10,361 nucleotides of DNA from a bacterium (GCA_011051855.1 DRKG01000434.1:1-10361); one strand, 5' to 3'; positions 1 to 6,983 are shown, counted from the first letter of the stretch. Notes: generated by a model from the sequence alone, not told the origin. Numbers and translations are program-made.

Positions 1-1607
1 CCGGCACCAAACGCAACCACCGCCAGCAACAGCACCAGGCCGAGCACCGCGAGACCGATGTTGGGCATGCCGAACAAGGTCGCCGCAATCATGCCCAGCG
101 CGATCACGACCACCGGCTTGCTGAACACCAGCCTCAACGTGCTCGGCTCGGTCGACGCCGGGCGCGTATCCAACACTGTGACGTCCGTCTCGACGTTGAC
201 CGCCTTGCCGCTCATCGCCGTGACGATCAGGTTGTAGACCATCATCAACCAACCGACGACGAACAGGCCGCCGCCGATGCTACGGGCCACATACATCAAC
301 TGCTGGCTGTTGATGATCGGGTTCCATTCCGGGTAGGTCAGCGCACCGTCCGCTTCGACCGCGCGCCACATCAGGCCCTGGCTGATGCCGCTGATCCACA
401 TCGATGAGACGTAGAGCAGGATGCCCATCATGCCGATCCAGAAGTGCCAGTCGGCCATCTTGGTGCTGTGCAGCTTGGTGCCGAACAGCTTGGGGACCAT
501 CCAATAGAACATTCCCGCGGCCATGAAGCCGTTCCAGCCGAGCGTGCCCGAATGCACGTGACCGATGATCCAATCGGTGTAGTGGCCGAGCTCCGAAACG
601 GACTTGATCGACAGCAACGGCCCTTCGAAGGTCGCCATACCGTAGAAGGTCACGCCGGCGACGAAGAACTTCAGCACCGGGTCGGTGCGCACCTTGTGCC
701 AGGCACCACGTAGCGTCAGCAGGCCGTTGAGCATGCCGCCCCACGACGGCGCCCACAGCATCAGGCTGAACACCATGCCGAGCGACTGCGTCCAGTCAGG
801 CAGTGCGGTGTTGAGCAGGTGGTGCGGGCCGGCCCAGATGTAGATGAACACCAATGCCCAGAAGTGCACGATCGACAGCCGGTAGGAGAACACCGGCCGA
901 TCGGCTGCCTTGGGCAGGAAGTAGTACATGATCCCGAGGATCGGAGTCGTCAGAAAGAAGGCGACCGCGTTATGGCCGTACCACCACTGCGTCAACGCGT
1001 CCTGCGCGCCAGCGAACACACCGTAGCTCTTGGTGCCCGCCACCGGCAGGGACAGGTTGTTGACGATGTAGAGCACCGCAATCGTCAAGATCGTTGCGAT
1101 GTAGAACCAGATCGAAACGTAGAGGTTCTTCTCGTTGCGGATCGCGAGCGTCCAGAAGAAGTTGACGGCGAACGCAACCCAGACCAGCACGACGGCGATG
1201 TCCAGGAACCATTCGAGCTCGGCGTATTCCTTGCCCTGCGTCATCCCCAGCGGCAGCGTGATCGCAGCACCGAGGATGATGAGTTGCCACCCCCACAGGT
1301 GTATCCGGCTCAGCAGGTCGGACGCCATCCGGGTCTTCAGCAGGCGCTGGGTCGAGTAATACATGCCTGCGAACATCATGTTGCCCACCAACGCAAAGAT
1401 CGCGGCATTGGTGTGCAGCGGGCGCATGCGCCCGAAGGTCAGGTATGGCGTGTCGAAGTTGAGCTGCGGGAAACTCAACTGTAGAGCGACGACCAAACCG
1501 ACGAGCAGGGCGATCAGGCCATAGGCGACACTTGCCCAGACGAAGCCACGTACGACGCCGTCGTCGTAGGTGATGCGCCGGGTCTCGCTAGAGGTTGCTA
1601 CTTCCAT
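1..1607 (-). CDS. ccoN: cbb3-type cytochrome c oxidase subunit I (CcoN), C-terminally extended, partial at the left edge
   Basis: This is the catalytic, membrane-embedded subunit of a cbb3 oxidase, which reduces O2 to water and pumps protons in the inner membrane. All metal ligands are visible: H65 (RPLHTN) and H352 for low-spin haem b, H350 (GHVHSG) for haem b3, and H212 (WWYGHN), H262 and H263 (WAGPHH) for CuB. Y256 sits where the cross-linked tyrosine is expected. The spacing matches Pseudomonas stutzeri CcoN, as I remember it, with a constant offset of five. The ATG lies four bases after the ccoS stop and has no strong Shine-Dalgarno, so coupling to ccoS is likely. CcoN is normally about 475 residues. 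This frame is still open at residue 535, with one or two extra hydrophobic segments at about 497-535. The rest, and presumably ccoO/ccoP functions, lie beyond the left edge. Family identity is certain; the nature of the extension is not. Confidence 0.96.
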   Translation of the reverse strand, partial: MEVATSSETRRITYDDGVVRGFVWASVAYGLIALLVGLVVALQLSFPQLNFDTPYLTFGRMRPLHTNAAIFALVGNMMFAGMYYSTQRLLKTRMASDLLSRIHLWGWQLIILGAAITLPLGMTQGKEYAELEWFLDIAVVLVWVAFAVNFFWTLAIRNEKNLYVSIWFYIATILTIAVLYIVNNLSLPVAGTKSYGVFAGAQDALTQWWYGHNAVAFFLTTPILGIMYYFLPKAADRPVFSYRLSIVHFWALVFIYIWAGPHHLLNTALPDWTQSLGMVFSLMLWAPSWGGMLNGLLTLRGAWHKVRTDPVLKFFVAGVTFYGMATFEGPLLSIKSVSELGHYTDWIIGHVHSGTLGWNGFMAAGMFYWMVPKLFGTKLHSTKMADWHFWIGMMGILLYVSSMWISGISQGLMWRAVEADGALTYPEWNPIINSQQLMYVARSIGGGLFVVGWLMMVYNLIVTAMSGKAVNVETDVTVLDTRPASTEPSTLRLVFSKPVVVIALGMIAATLFGMPNIGLAVLGLVLLLAVVAFGA

Positions 1608-1611
1608 GAGG

Positions 1612-1809
1612 TCACTCGGTTTCGAGAGAGGGTGGGTCGATTTCTTGCGCCCGATCCGCCGGACGCGCCTCGGCGTCGTCCTCGAGCGGCATCAGGCAGA
1701 GACGATCTGATTCGTGGCAGTCGCCCTGCTTCGCGGAAAACACGAACAGCAAGAGCGCTCCGACAACGAGAACGAGGCTGCAGAACAGCAATACGGGGAC
1801 GATGTTCAT
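1612..1809 (-). CDS. ccoS: cbb3-type cytochrome oxidase assembly protein CcoS
   Basis: This is a 65-residue protein with one N-terminal membrane helix (residues about 3-25) followed by the short acidic tail typical of CcoS. The signature KQGDCHESDRLCLMPLEDD (27-45) corresponds to the family pattern of a glycine-containing turn, acidic residues, an arginine and a final acidic pair. CcoS is needed for cofactor insertion into the cbb3 oxidase in the species studied. A longer frame reaches further upstream, but ATG 1809 is preferred because it directly precedes the helix, has GGAGGT four bases upstream, and overlaps the ccoI stop in an ATGA. It lies between ccoI and ccoN, as expected for an oxidase assembly cluster. 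The two cysteines (C31, C38) in the tail are noticeable; whether they bind metal is unknown. Confidence 0.9.
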   Translation of the reverse strand: MNIVPVLLFCSLVLVVGALLLFVFSAKQGDCHESDRLCLMPLEDDAEARPADRAQEIDPPSLETE

Positions 1810-4220
1810 GCCGACCTCCGCCGTTGCAGTCGCAAGCTCGTGTGCAAGACGAGCGCGATCGAGCTGATCGGCATCAGCACGGCGCACAAGAGCGGTGTCA
1901 TCAAACCGGCCAGGCTCAATGACAATGCCGCTACGTTGTAGAGCAGGGCGAGCGCGAGATTGGCGCGCACGACGCGCGCGTGCTCATCAGCGATCTCACA
2001 AAGCGATGCGACGGCCCCCGCCTGAGCGCCCCGGAAACAGAAATCCGCGCGGGCCGGCAGCACCGGCCGGTCCATCGCCGGAGTCCCGGCGCAGTAGGCC
2101 TCCGCGAACGCGGGCGCGTCGTTGAGGCCGTCGCCGATCATCATGGTGTCGTCGCGATCCAGGCGCGCGACCGCGAGCGCCTTGTCCTGGGGAGACATTC
2201 CGCCTACGGCGCAGTCGGGCGGCAGCCCGAGGTCGGCCGCTGCGGCCGCGACACGATCCGGGCGATCGCCGGACAGCAACCACACATCGTGGCCGCGGGC
2301 ACGCAGCGCCCGGACTTCCTCGGCGGCGCCGGCGCGGTAGTCCTCGACCAGTGTGAACGTCGCGACCAAGTCTCCATCGCGAGTCAGCACACATTCGCGG
2401 CGCACGCCCTCGCGTTCGGGCAGACCACAGAAAGCCCGCGATCCGAGCCGCCAAACCGAATCGAGGTGTTTGGCTTCGAGGCCGGCTCCGATGTGCTCCC
2501 GCACGGCGAGACAGTCCAGGATCGGCCGCTCGTCGAGCGCCTCGAGCACCGCCTGGCTGACCGGATGGTTGCTGGCGGCTGCCATCGTCGCCAACACCGG
2601 CAACGCCGTACGCGGCACCGGCCCCTCCGCCTCGGCACGCAGGCCACCAAACGTCACCGTGCCGGTCTTGTCGAAGATCACGTGACGCACGACCCGCACC
2701 TTGTCGAGCAGACTCCGGGTGCGCACGAACACGCCGCGACGACGCAAGCGGGCCAACGCGAGGTGAAAGGCCAGCGGTGTCGCGATGCCCAACGCGCACG
2801 GGCAAGTCACGACCAGCACCGCGACCGCAACCGGCAATGCGCGCGCAGGGTCGACGAACGCCCAGACGCCGGCGCCGATCACCGCACACGTCAACACGCC
2901 GATCGCGTAGTAGCGGTTGAGCAGTTGCCAGAACTGCACCTTGCCGCGCGTGTCTTCGCGATCGCGCGGTTCCCGGCTGAGCAGCGTGGCGAGTCCCGAC
3001 TCGGCGTAGCCGGCCGTGACCCGCAAGCGCACCGCCGCACGACCGGCGTGGAACGCGCCCGCCGGCAGCTCATCGCCGGCAGCGAACGCCCGCGGCTCGC
3101 TTTCGCCGTTGATCCAGTCGAGCGAGAACATGCTGGGCTCGTGCAGCAGCACCGCACGCGTCGGCACCAGGTCACCGGGAGCGACCACCAGCTCATCGCC
3201 GACCTGCAGTTCCTGGATCGGCACCAGTTCGATCGCACCGTCACGCACGCACCGGGCGCGCAGGTGTTCGGCGCCATCGTCGGCGAGCACCTGATCACGG
3301 CTCTTGGCCAGCGTGCGCTGCTGCAGGAATCGCCCGCCGAGCATCAGCGCGACGAAGATCGTCAGCGTATCGAAGTAGGTGGCGCCGCCGGTCAACTGGC
3401 CATAGACGGAACCGCCGTAGGCCATCAGGATGCCGAGCGAAATCGGCAGATCCATGTGCACGACGCCGGCGCGCACGCCCGCCAACGCCGTCTTGAAGAA
3501 CACCGGGCCGCCGACGACGACACTGATGGACCCCAGCGCGAGCAGCACCCAACCGAACAGGCTACGGATTGCGGCGTCGCCCGCCGCCGTCGAGGCGTCG
3601 AGGCCGAAGTAGAGGCTGACCGCGAGGATCATCGCGTTCATCGCGACCGCAGCCGACACACCGAAACGCACCAACAAGCCGGTGTCGCGCGCGACGCGCC
3701 GCGATGGTGGCGCCATCGAGTAGCCGAGGCGCGCGGCCAATCCGAGGAATGCCCTGCCGACCGCATCACCGGCCGGATAGGTCATCGTCACGCGCCCGAT
3801 CGACGGCGACACCCGCAGTTCGTGCTCCTGGTCGAATCGCCGCCAGAGCGCCCGCAGCAACCAGACGCAGGCGGCGCAACGGATCCCCTGCACGTCGAGA
3901 TCCATGCGCACCAGCGCACCCACGGTGTGCCGCCGCTCGTATTCCTCGAACCAGTCGAGCGCCGGCACCTGCGGCGCGGCACCGACCGCCCCGGTGGCGC
4001 CTCCGCCGAGCTCGTAGAAGCGCAGCAGCCCTTCACCTGCCAGCAGGCCGTGCACCGCCTCGCACCCCGCACAACAGAACGCCGAGTTACGCCGTTCGCC
4101 CGGGACAGGGAGGCCACAGTGCGTACAGTGCGCCTGTCCGGTCACCGACGCCGTCGCACCCCCCGACGAAATGCCGGAGCGCGACGCGCGTTCGTCCGAG
4201 GTGGCCACGCGGCGTGCCAT
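1806..4220 (-). CDS. ccoI: Copper-translocating P1B-type ATPase, CcoI-like
   Basis: This 804-residue pump probably exports Cu(I) across the inner membrane to supply CuB of the adjacent oxidase. The N-terminus has a cysteine-rich metal-binding region (CTHCGLPVP, 32-40; FCCAGC, 48-53). An HMA-type domain with CAAC (115-118) follows. The actuator has NGES (371-374) in place of the usual TGE(S). The transport site is CPC (473-475) with YN (761-762) and MPISS (783-787), the copper-type signature. Phosphorylation and nucleotide-binding motifs are DKTGT (517-521), HP (552-553) and GDGLND (696-701). About eight membrane helices fit the family. The stop overlaps ccoS by four bases. ATG 4220 has AGGAGGG upstream but at a long spacing of about 13 bases. 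GTG at 4145 (residue 26), just before the cysteine-rich region, is a possible alternative start. Copper specificity is inferred from motifs and context. Confidence 0.94.
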   Translation of the reverse strand: MARRVATSDERASRSGISSGGATASVTGQAHCTHCGLPVPGERRNSAFCCAGCEAVHGLLAGEGLLRFYELGGGATGAVGAAPQVPALDWFEEYERRHTVGALVRMDLDVQGIRCAACVWLLRALWRRFDQEHELRVSPSIGRVTMTYPAGDAVGRAFLGLAARLGYSMAPPSRRVARDTGLLVRFGVSAAVAMNAMILAVSLYFGLDASTAAGDAAIRSLFGWVLLALGSISVVVGGPVFFKTALAGVRAGVVHMDLPISLGILMAYGGSVYGQLTGGATYFDTLTIFVALMLGGRFLQQRTLAKSRDQVLADDGAEHLRARCVRDGAIELVPIQELQVGDELVVAPGDLVPTRAVLLHEPSMFSLDWINGESEPRAFAAGDELPAGAFHAGRAAVRLRVTAGYAESGLATLLSREPRDREDTRGKVQFWQLLNRYYAIGVLTCAVIGAGVWAFVDPARALPVAVAVLVVTCPCALGIATPLAFHLALARLRRRGVFVRTRSLLDKVRVVRHVIFDKTGTVTFGGLRAEAEGPVPRTALPVLATMAAASNHPVSQAVLEALDERPILDCLAVREHIGAGLEAKHLDSVWRLGSRAFCGLPEREGVRRECVLTRDGDLVATFTLVEDYRAGAAEEVRALRARGHDVWLLSGDRPDRVAAAAADLGLPPDCAVGGMSPQDKALAVARLDRDDTMMIGDGLNDAPAFAEAYCAGTPAMDRPVLPARADFCFRGAQAGAVASLCEIADEHARVVRANLALALLYNVAALSLSLAGLMTPLLCAVLMPISSIALVLHTSLRLQRRRSA
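1814..1819 (-). promoter_or_regulatory. Ribosome binding site of ccoS
   Basis: GGAGGT on the minus strand lies four bases before ATG 1809, inside the last codons of ccoI. It fixes the short 65-residue start of ccoS over the longer in-frame upstream extension. Confidence 0.75.
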
Positions 4221-4229
4221 GTTCTGCGA

Positions 4230-4874
4230 ATGACCCTCCTGCTGGAAAGTTTCGTCTTCGGCGTCGCCAACTCACTGCACTGCGCCTGCATGTGCGGTCC
4301 GTTGGCGCTCGCCTTCCAAGGAGGAACCGTAGGGGCTCTCTCGTATCACGTCGGGCGTTCGGTTTCCTATGCCTTTGTCGGTCTTGTGCTCGGCGGCATC
4401 GGAGCCAGACTCGGTAGCACCGAACTCGGCACCCCGAGCGCCTACGTGGCGTTCGTGCTCGCAGGTGGCCTGATCGTGTTGGCGCTGCTGGGTGAACGCG
4501 GCGCCGTCTCGATTCCGGGGCTCGGCTCGACCCTGCAGCGCGGTCTCGCGCGCACACGCAGCTGGTCGCCGACCTGGCGCGCCGGCGCCCTCGGCGTGTT
4601 CACCCCGCTGCTGCCGTGCGGGCTGCTGTGGTCGGCGTTCGCAGGTGCCACGGTCGCGGGCTCGCCGATCGCCGGCGCCGAGGTCATGGGCGGCTTCGCA
4701 CTCGGCTCCCTGCCACTGCTGCTGGCCGCCCAGTTGCAGGCTTCCCGCCTGGCTCGCCGGTTTGGCCCGCGCACGCTGCTCTTCGTGCAACGCACCGCGA
4801 TGCTGCTCGCCGCCGGCACACTGATCTGGCGCGGGCTGGTGTCACTCGGTGGAGAGGGCAGTTGTTGTCACTGA
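4230..4874 (+). CDS. DsbD_2 / sulfite exporter TauE-SafE-like membrane protein next to cbb3 genes
   Basis: This is a 214-residue polytopic membrane protein with about six hydrophobic segments. The start MTLLLESFVFGVANSLHC and the motif HCACMCGPLALAF (17-29) match the first helix of the family annotated as 'sulfite exporter TauE/SafE' or cytochrome c biogenesis transmembrane region (DsbD_2), where HCxGMCG is typical. A second motif, PLLPCGLLWSAF (127-138), matches the family's conserved PCG segment. Members commonly sit beside cbb3 oxidase and copper ATPase genes and are thought to help copper delivery; a sulfite role is doubtful. The protein ends in SCCH, so cysteine and histidine occur at both ends. 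No clear Shine-Dalgarno precedes ATG 4230. The gene is divergent from ccoI with a nine-base gap. The family call is secure; the exact function is inferred from context. Confidence 0.85.
   Translation: MTLLLESFVFGVANSLHCACMCGPLALAFQGGTVGALSYHVGRSVSYAFVGLVLGGIGARLGSTELGTPSAYVAFVLAGGLIVLALLGERGAVSIPGLGSTLQRGLARTRSWSPTWRAGALGVFTPLLPCGLLWSAFAGATVAGSPIAGAEVMGGFALGSLPLLLAAQLQASRLARRFGPRTLLFVQRTAMLLAAGTLIWRGLVSLGGEGSCCH
4234..4240 (-). promoter_or_regulatory. Possible ribosome binding site of ccoI, inside the divergent gene
   Basis: AGGAGGG on the minus strand lies about 13 bases before ATG 4220. It falls within codons 2-4 of the plus-strand gene that starts at 4230. The long spacing makes its use uncertain. 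If the ccoI start were GTG 4145, this site would play no role. Confidence 0.45.
4851..4857 (+). promoter_or_regulatory. Ribosome binding site deciding the TTG start of the EEP gene
   Basis: GGAGAGG lies four to seven bases before the tandem TTG codons at 4862 and 4865, inside the last codons of the preceding gene. It supports a TTG start; the only upstream in-frame ATG-type start would overlap the neighbour by hundreds of bases. Confidence 0.6.
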
Positions 4875-5635
4875 ACGTCCGCGTCGTCAGTTGGAACGTG
4901 CACAAATGCGTCGGCGGACTCGACCGCCGCTACGACCCACAGCGCGTCGCCGCCGTGATCGCTCAACACGACCCGGACCTCGTGCTGTTGCAAGAGGTCG
5001 CGCAGCACGGTCGCTGGCACAACCGCGACCGCCAGGTCGACGTCCTCGGTGACGCGCTCGGAATGCGCTACCGCAGCTACTTCGTCAACGTGCGCTTCGG
5101 TCCGCGCCGCGGCGAGTACGGCAATGCGATCCTCAGCCGCACACCGCTGACCACCAGCGAGAACCTCGACCTGACACTGCCTGGCCGCAAGGCGCGCAGC
5201 GTCCTTCACGCGACCGTGCGCCTGTCGATGCCCGCCGGCGGCTCGCGCACACTGCACTGCTTCAACCTGCACCTCGGCCTCAGCGAGAAGGAGCGGCGCG
5301 AACAGTTGCGCACGATGCTGGCCTTCCCTCACCTGGCCCACATCCACCGCGATACGCCCGTGCTCGTCGCCGGCGACTTCAACGACGTGTATGGCTCGCT
5401 CGGCAGGCGGCTCCTGGTGCCCGCCGGATTCCGCAGCCGGCACCCGGCCCCGCGCACGTTCCCGGCTTGGACTCCAGTGCGCGCGCTCGATGGCGTGTTC
5501 GTGCGCGGCGACTGCGAACTGACTTCGCTGGGTCGCGGACGCTCCAAGCGCGCCCGCACCGCCTCGGACCATATTCCGTTGATCGCCGACCTGCGGGTGT
5601 TGCCGGCCGCGCATGCCAGAACGAGAAAGGGCTGA
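4862..5635 (+). CDS. Endonuclease/exonuclease/phosphatase family protein
   Basis: This 257-residue soluble protein has the full set of Mg-dependent EEP-fold motifs: WNVHK (11-15, N12), LLQEV (42-46, E45), YGNAILSR (86-93), NLHLGL (135-140, H137), AGDFND (170-175, D172 and N174), D210 in ALDGVFV, and SDHIPL (235-240, D236/H237). The fold covers DNA-repair nucleases, sphingomyelinase-like and inositol phosphatase enzymes, so the substrate cannot be read from sequence. No signal peptide is seen, so a cytoplasmic enzyme is likely. No ATG fits. TTG 4862 (or TTG 4865) is preferred because GGAGAGG lies just upstream at 4851-4857 and the first strand of the fold starts immediately after. The start overlaps the end of the preceding membrane protein gene by 13 bases, which suggests co-transcription and coupling. 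Confidence 0.88.
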   Translation: MLSLNVRVVSWNVHKCVGGLDRRYDPQRVAAVIAQHDPDLVLLQEVAQHGRWHNRDRQVDVLGDALGMRYRSYFVNVRFGPRRGEYGNAILSRTPLTTSENLDLTLPGRKARSVLHATVRLSMPAGGSRTLHCFNLHLGLSEKERREQLRTMLAFPHLAHIHRDTPVLVAGDFNDVYGSLGRRLLVPAGFRSRHPAPRTFPAWTPVRALDGVFVRGDCELTSLGRGRSKRARTASDHIPLIADLRVLPAAHARTRKG

Positions 5636-5655
5636 GCCACCGGGGAGGGCCGACC

Positions 5656-5678
5656 GTTGGGTCCGGCGCCCATCCAAC
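5656..5678 (+). repeat. Small inverted repeat in the leader between the EEP and toroid genes
   Basis: GTTGGGT (5656-5662) can pair with ATCCAAC (5672-5678), with one G-T wobble, around a nine-base GC-rich loop. No run of T follows, so it is not a classical terminator. It lies in the 60-base gap, just before the ribosome binding site of the next gene. It could be a weak leader hairpin or chance. Confidence 0.25.
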
Positions 5679-5684
5679 CCATTC

Positions 5685-5688
5685 GGAG
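5685..5688 (+). promoter_or_regulatory. Ribosome binding site of the toroid gene
   Basis: GGAG lies seven bases before ATG 5696. It favours this start, which begins directly with a signal peptide, over an upstream in-frame TTG at 5657. Confidence 0.65.
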
Positions 5689-5695
5689 CCCGAGA

Positions 5696-6979
5696 ATGCG
5701 CCGAGCCCTCACGTTCGGGGCCACCGCCCTGTTCCTCATCAGCCTCCCCTCGCACGCGACGGCCCAGGAAGCCCCCGGCTTGCTGGCCACAACCGAATAC
5801 CTATTCGTGGTGCGAGGCGACTGGATCTACCAATACGACATCGACACCCTGCAACTGCGGCATCGCGCCCGAATCGGGCAAGAAGCCAGCGCAGACCGCC
5901 CGCAGACCGACGGTGAGGAGGTCATGCCAGCAGCCAGCGCGGGCGGGACAGCCGTCGAGCGCGGCCTGCAGTGGCTCGCCGAACACCAGGACGAAGATGG
6001 TCGTTGGGATGCCGACCGATTCATGAAGCACGACACCGGCGATGGCGCCGTCTGCGACGGCCCCGGGAACCCGGTGCACGACGTCGGCGTGACCGGCCTG
6101 GCTTTGCTCGCCTTCCTCGGTGCCGGCAACACGCTGCGCTCCGGCCCCCACCGAAGTCACGTCCAACGCGCCGTACACTGGCTGCGCGACCATCAGAGCA
6201 ACAACGGCCTCTACGGCAAGAGCGTCTCCCACGACTTCATCTACGACCATGCCATTGCCACGTATGCGATGTGCGAAGCCTATGGGCTGTCGAAAGACGA
6301 ACTGCTGCGGGCCAGCGTACAGACCGCCGTCGACTACCTGGAGTCGCATCGCAATCCGTTCGCGGTCTGGCGCTACCAGCCGCGCGACCACGACAACGAC
6401 ACCTCGGTCACTTCCTGGTGCCTGCTGGCGCTGAAGTCCGCCGAATCGTTCGGCCTGAACGTCAACCCGGCGGCGTTCGAATCGGGCATCGCCTACCTGG
6501 ATCAGGTCACCGACGACAATGGCCTCGTCGGCTACACCAGGCGCGGCGAACGCAGCTCCCGTATGCCCGGCGATCACGCCGGCCGCTTCCCGATCGACAA
6601 GACCGAGACGCTGACCGCCGCCGGCCTGTTCTGCCGGTTTTTCCTCGGACAGGATCCAAGGAAGGTTCCGATCATGAAGGCCTCCGCCGATCGCCTGCTG
6701 ACGAGCCTACCCAAGTGGGATGAGCATTCGGGAACCATCGACCACTACTACTGGTACTACGGCGCTTGCGCGATGTATCAGCTCGGCGGGGACTATTGGC
6801 GGAAGTGGTCCGCGCGCATGGTGCCAGCGGTCATCGAGCACCAACGCCGTGCGGGACACGCGACCGGCTCGTGGGACCCCGTCGGCGTATGGGGGGAGTC
6901 GGGCGGCCGCGTCTACTCGACCGCACTGATGGTGCTCACCCTCGAATCCTACTATCGCTACGCGCGCATCGCGCGGTAG
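5696..6979 (+). CDS. Secreted prenyltransferase/squalene-oxidase-repeat (alpha/alpha toroid) protein
   Basis: This 427-residue protein has a signal peptide (MRR, hydrophobic 5-17, likely cleavage after ATA at 21-23). A short beta-rich module follows at about 29-60 (YLFVVRGDWIYQYDIDTLQL), resembling one blade of a beta-propeller. A low-complexity linker (62-85) leads into a helical repeat domain (86-425). The first repeat has a good QW-type motif, QDEDGRW (98-104); later copies (QSNNGLYG, DDNGLVGY, ATGSWDP) are degenerate. DNDTSVTSW (233-241) sits where squalene-hopene cyclases have DxDDT, but the aspartate pattern is not kept, so terpene cyclisation is unlikely. The conserved-looking NPVHDVGVTGLALLAF (125-140) and YYWYYGACAMYQ (351-362) suggest a distinct toroid family, perhaps binding peptide or glycan outside the cytoplasm. 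I recall similar proteins in planctomycetes but cannot verify this. No function is assigned. Confidence 0.85.
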   Translation: MRRALTFGATALFLISLPSHATAQEAPGLLATTEYLFVVRGDWIYQYDIDTLQLRHRARIGQEASADRPQTDGEEVMPAASAGGTAVERGLQWLAEHQDEDGRWDADRFMKHDTGDGAVCDGPGNPVHDVGVTGLALLAFLGAGNTLRSGPHRSHVQRAVHWLRDHQSNNGLYGKSVSHDFIYDHAIATYAMCEAYGLSKDELLRASVQTAVDYLESHRNPFAVWRYQPRDHDNDTSVTSWCLLALKSAESFGLNVNPAAFESGIAYLDQVTDDNGLVGYTRRGERSSRMPGDHAGRFPIDKTETLTAAGLFCRFFLGQDPRKVPIMKASADRLLTSLPKWDEHSGTIDHYYWYYGACAMYQLGGDYWRKWSARMVPAVIEHQRRAGHATGSWDPVGVWGESGGRVYSTALMVLTLESYYRYARIAR

Positions 6980-6983
6980 CCCA

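Noticed and set aside
604..617. FNR/ANR-like palindrome TTGATcgacAGCAA
   Set aside because: It has one mismatch to the TTGAT-N4-ATCAA consensus but lies deep inside ccoN codons, far from any start, so it is probably chance.
4115..4131. Direct repeat ACAGTGCG near the ccoI start
   Set aside because: It comes from the repeated His-Cys codons of the HCTHC metal-binding motif on the minus strand.
4103..4139. Inverted repeat GGACAGG / CCTGTCC with a 23-base spacer in the ccoI 5' region
   Set aside because: A seven-base match with a long spacer is expected by chance in GC-rich coding DNA, and the position overlaps conserved cysteine codons.
1980..4229. An open plus-strand frame of about 750 codons antisense to ccoI, continuing in frame into the TauE/SafE-like gene
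   Set aside because: It mirrors the ccoI codons in a GC-rich gene where stops are rare on the opposite strand. The translation is rich in R, H, Q and E without domains, and the real protein begins at the ATG at 4230.
4868..5755. A 295-codon minus-strand open frame antisense to the EEP gene
   Set aside because: The plus-strand frame has all EEP catalytic motifs, and the antisense frame has no recognisable features.
5696..6979. Calling the toroid protein a squalene-hopene cyclase
   Set aside because: It is too short (427 against about 630 residues), has a signal peptide, and lacks an intact DxDDT motif.
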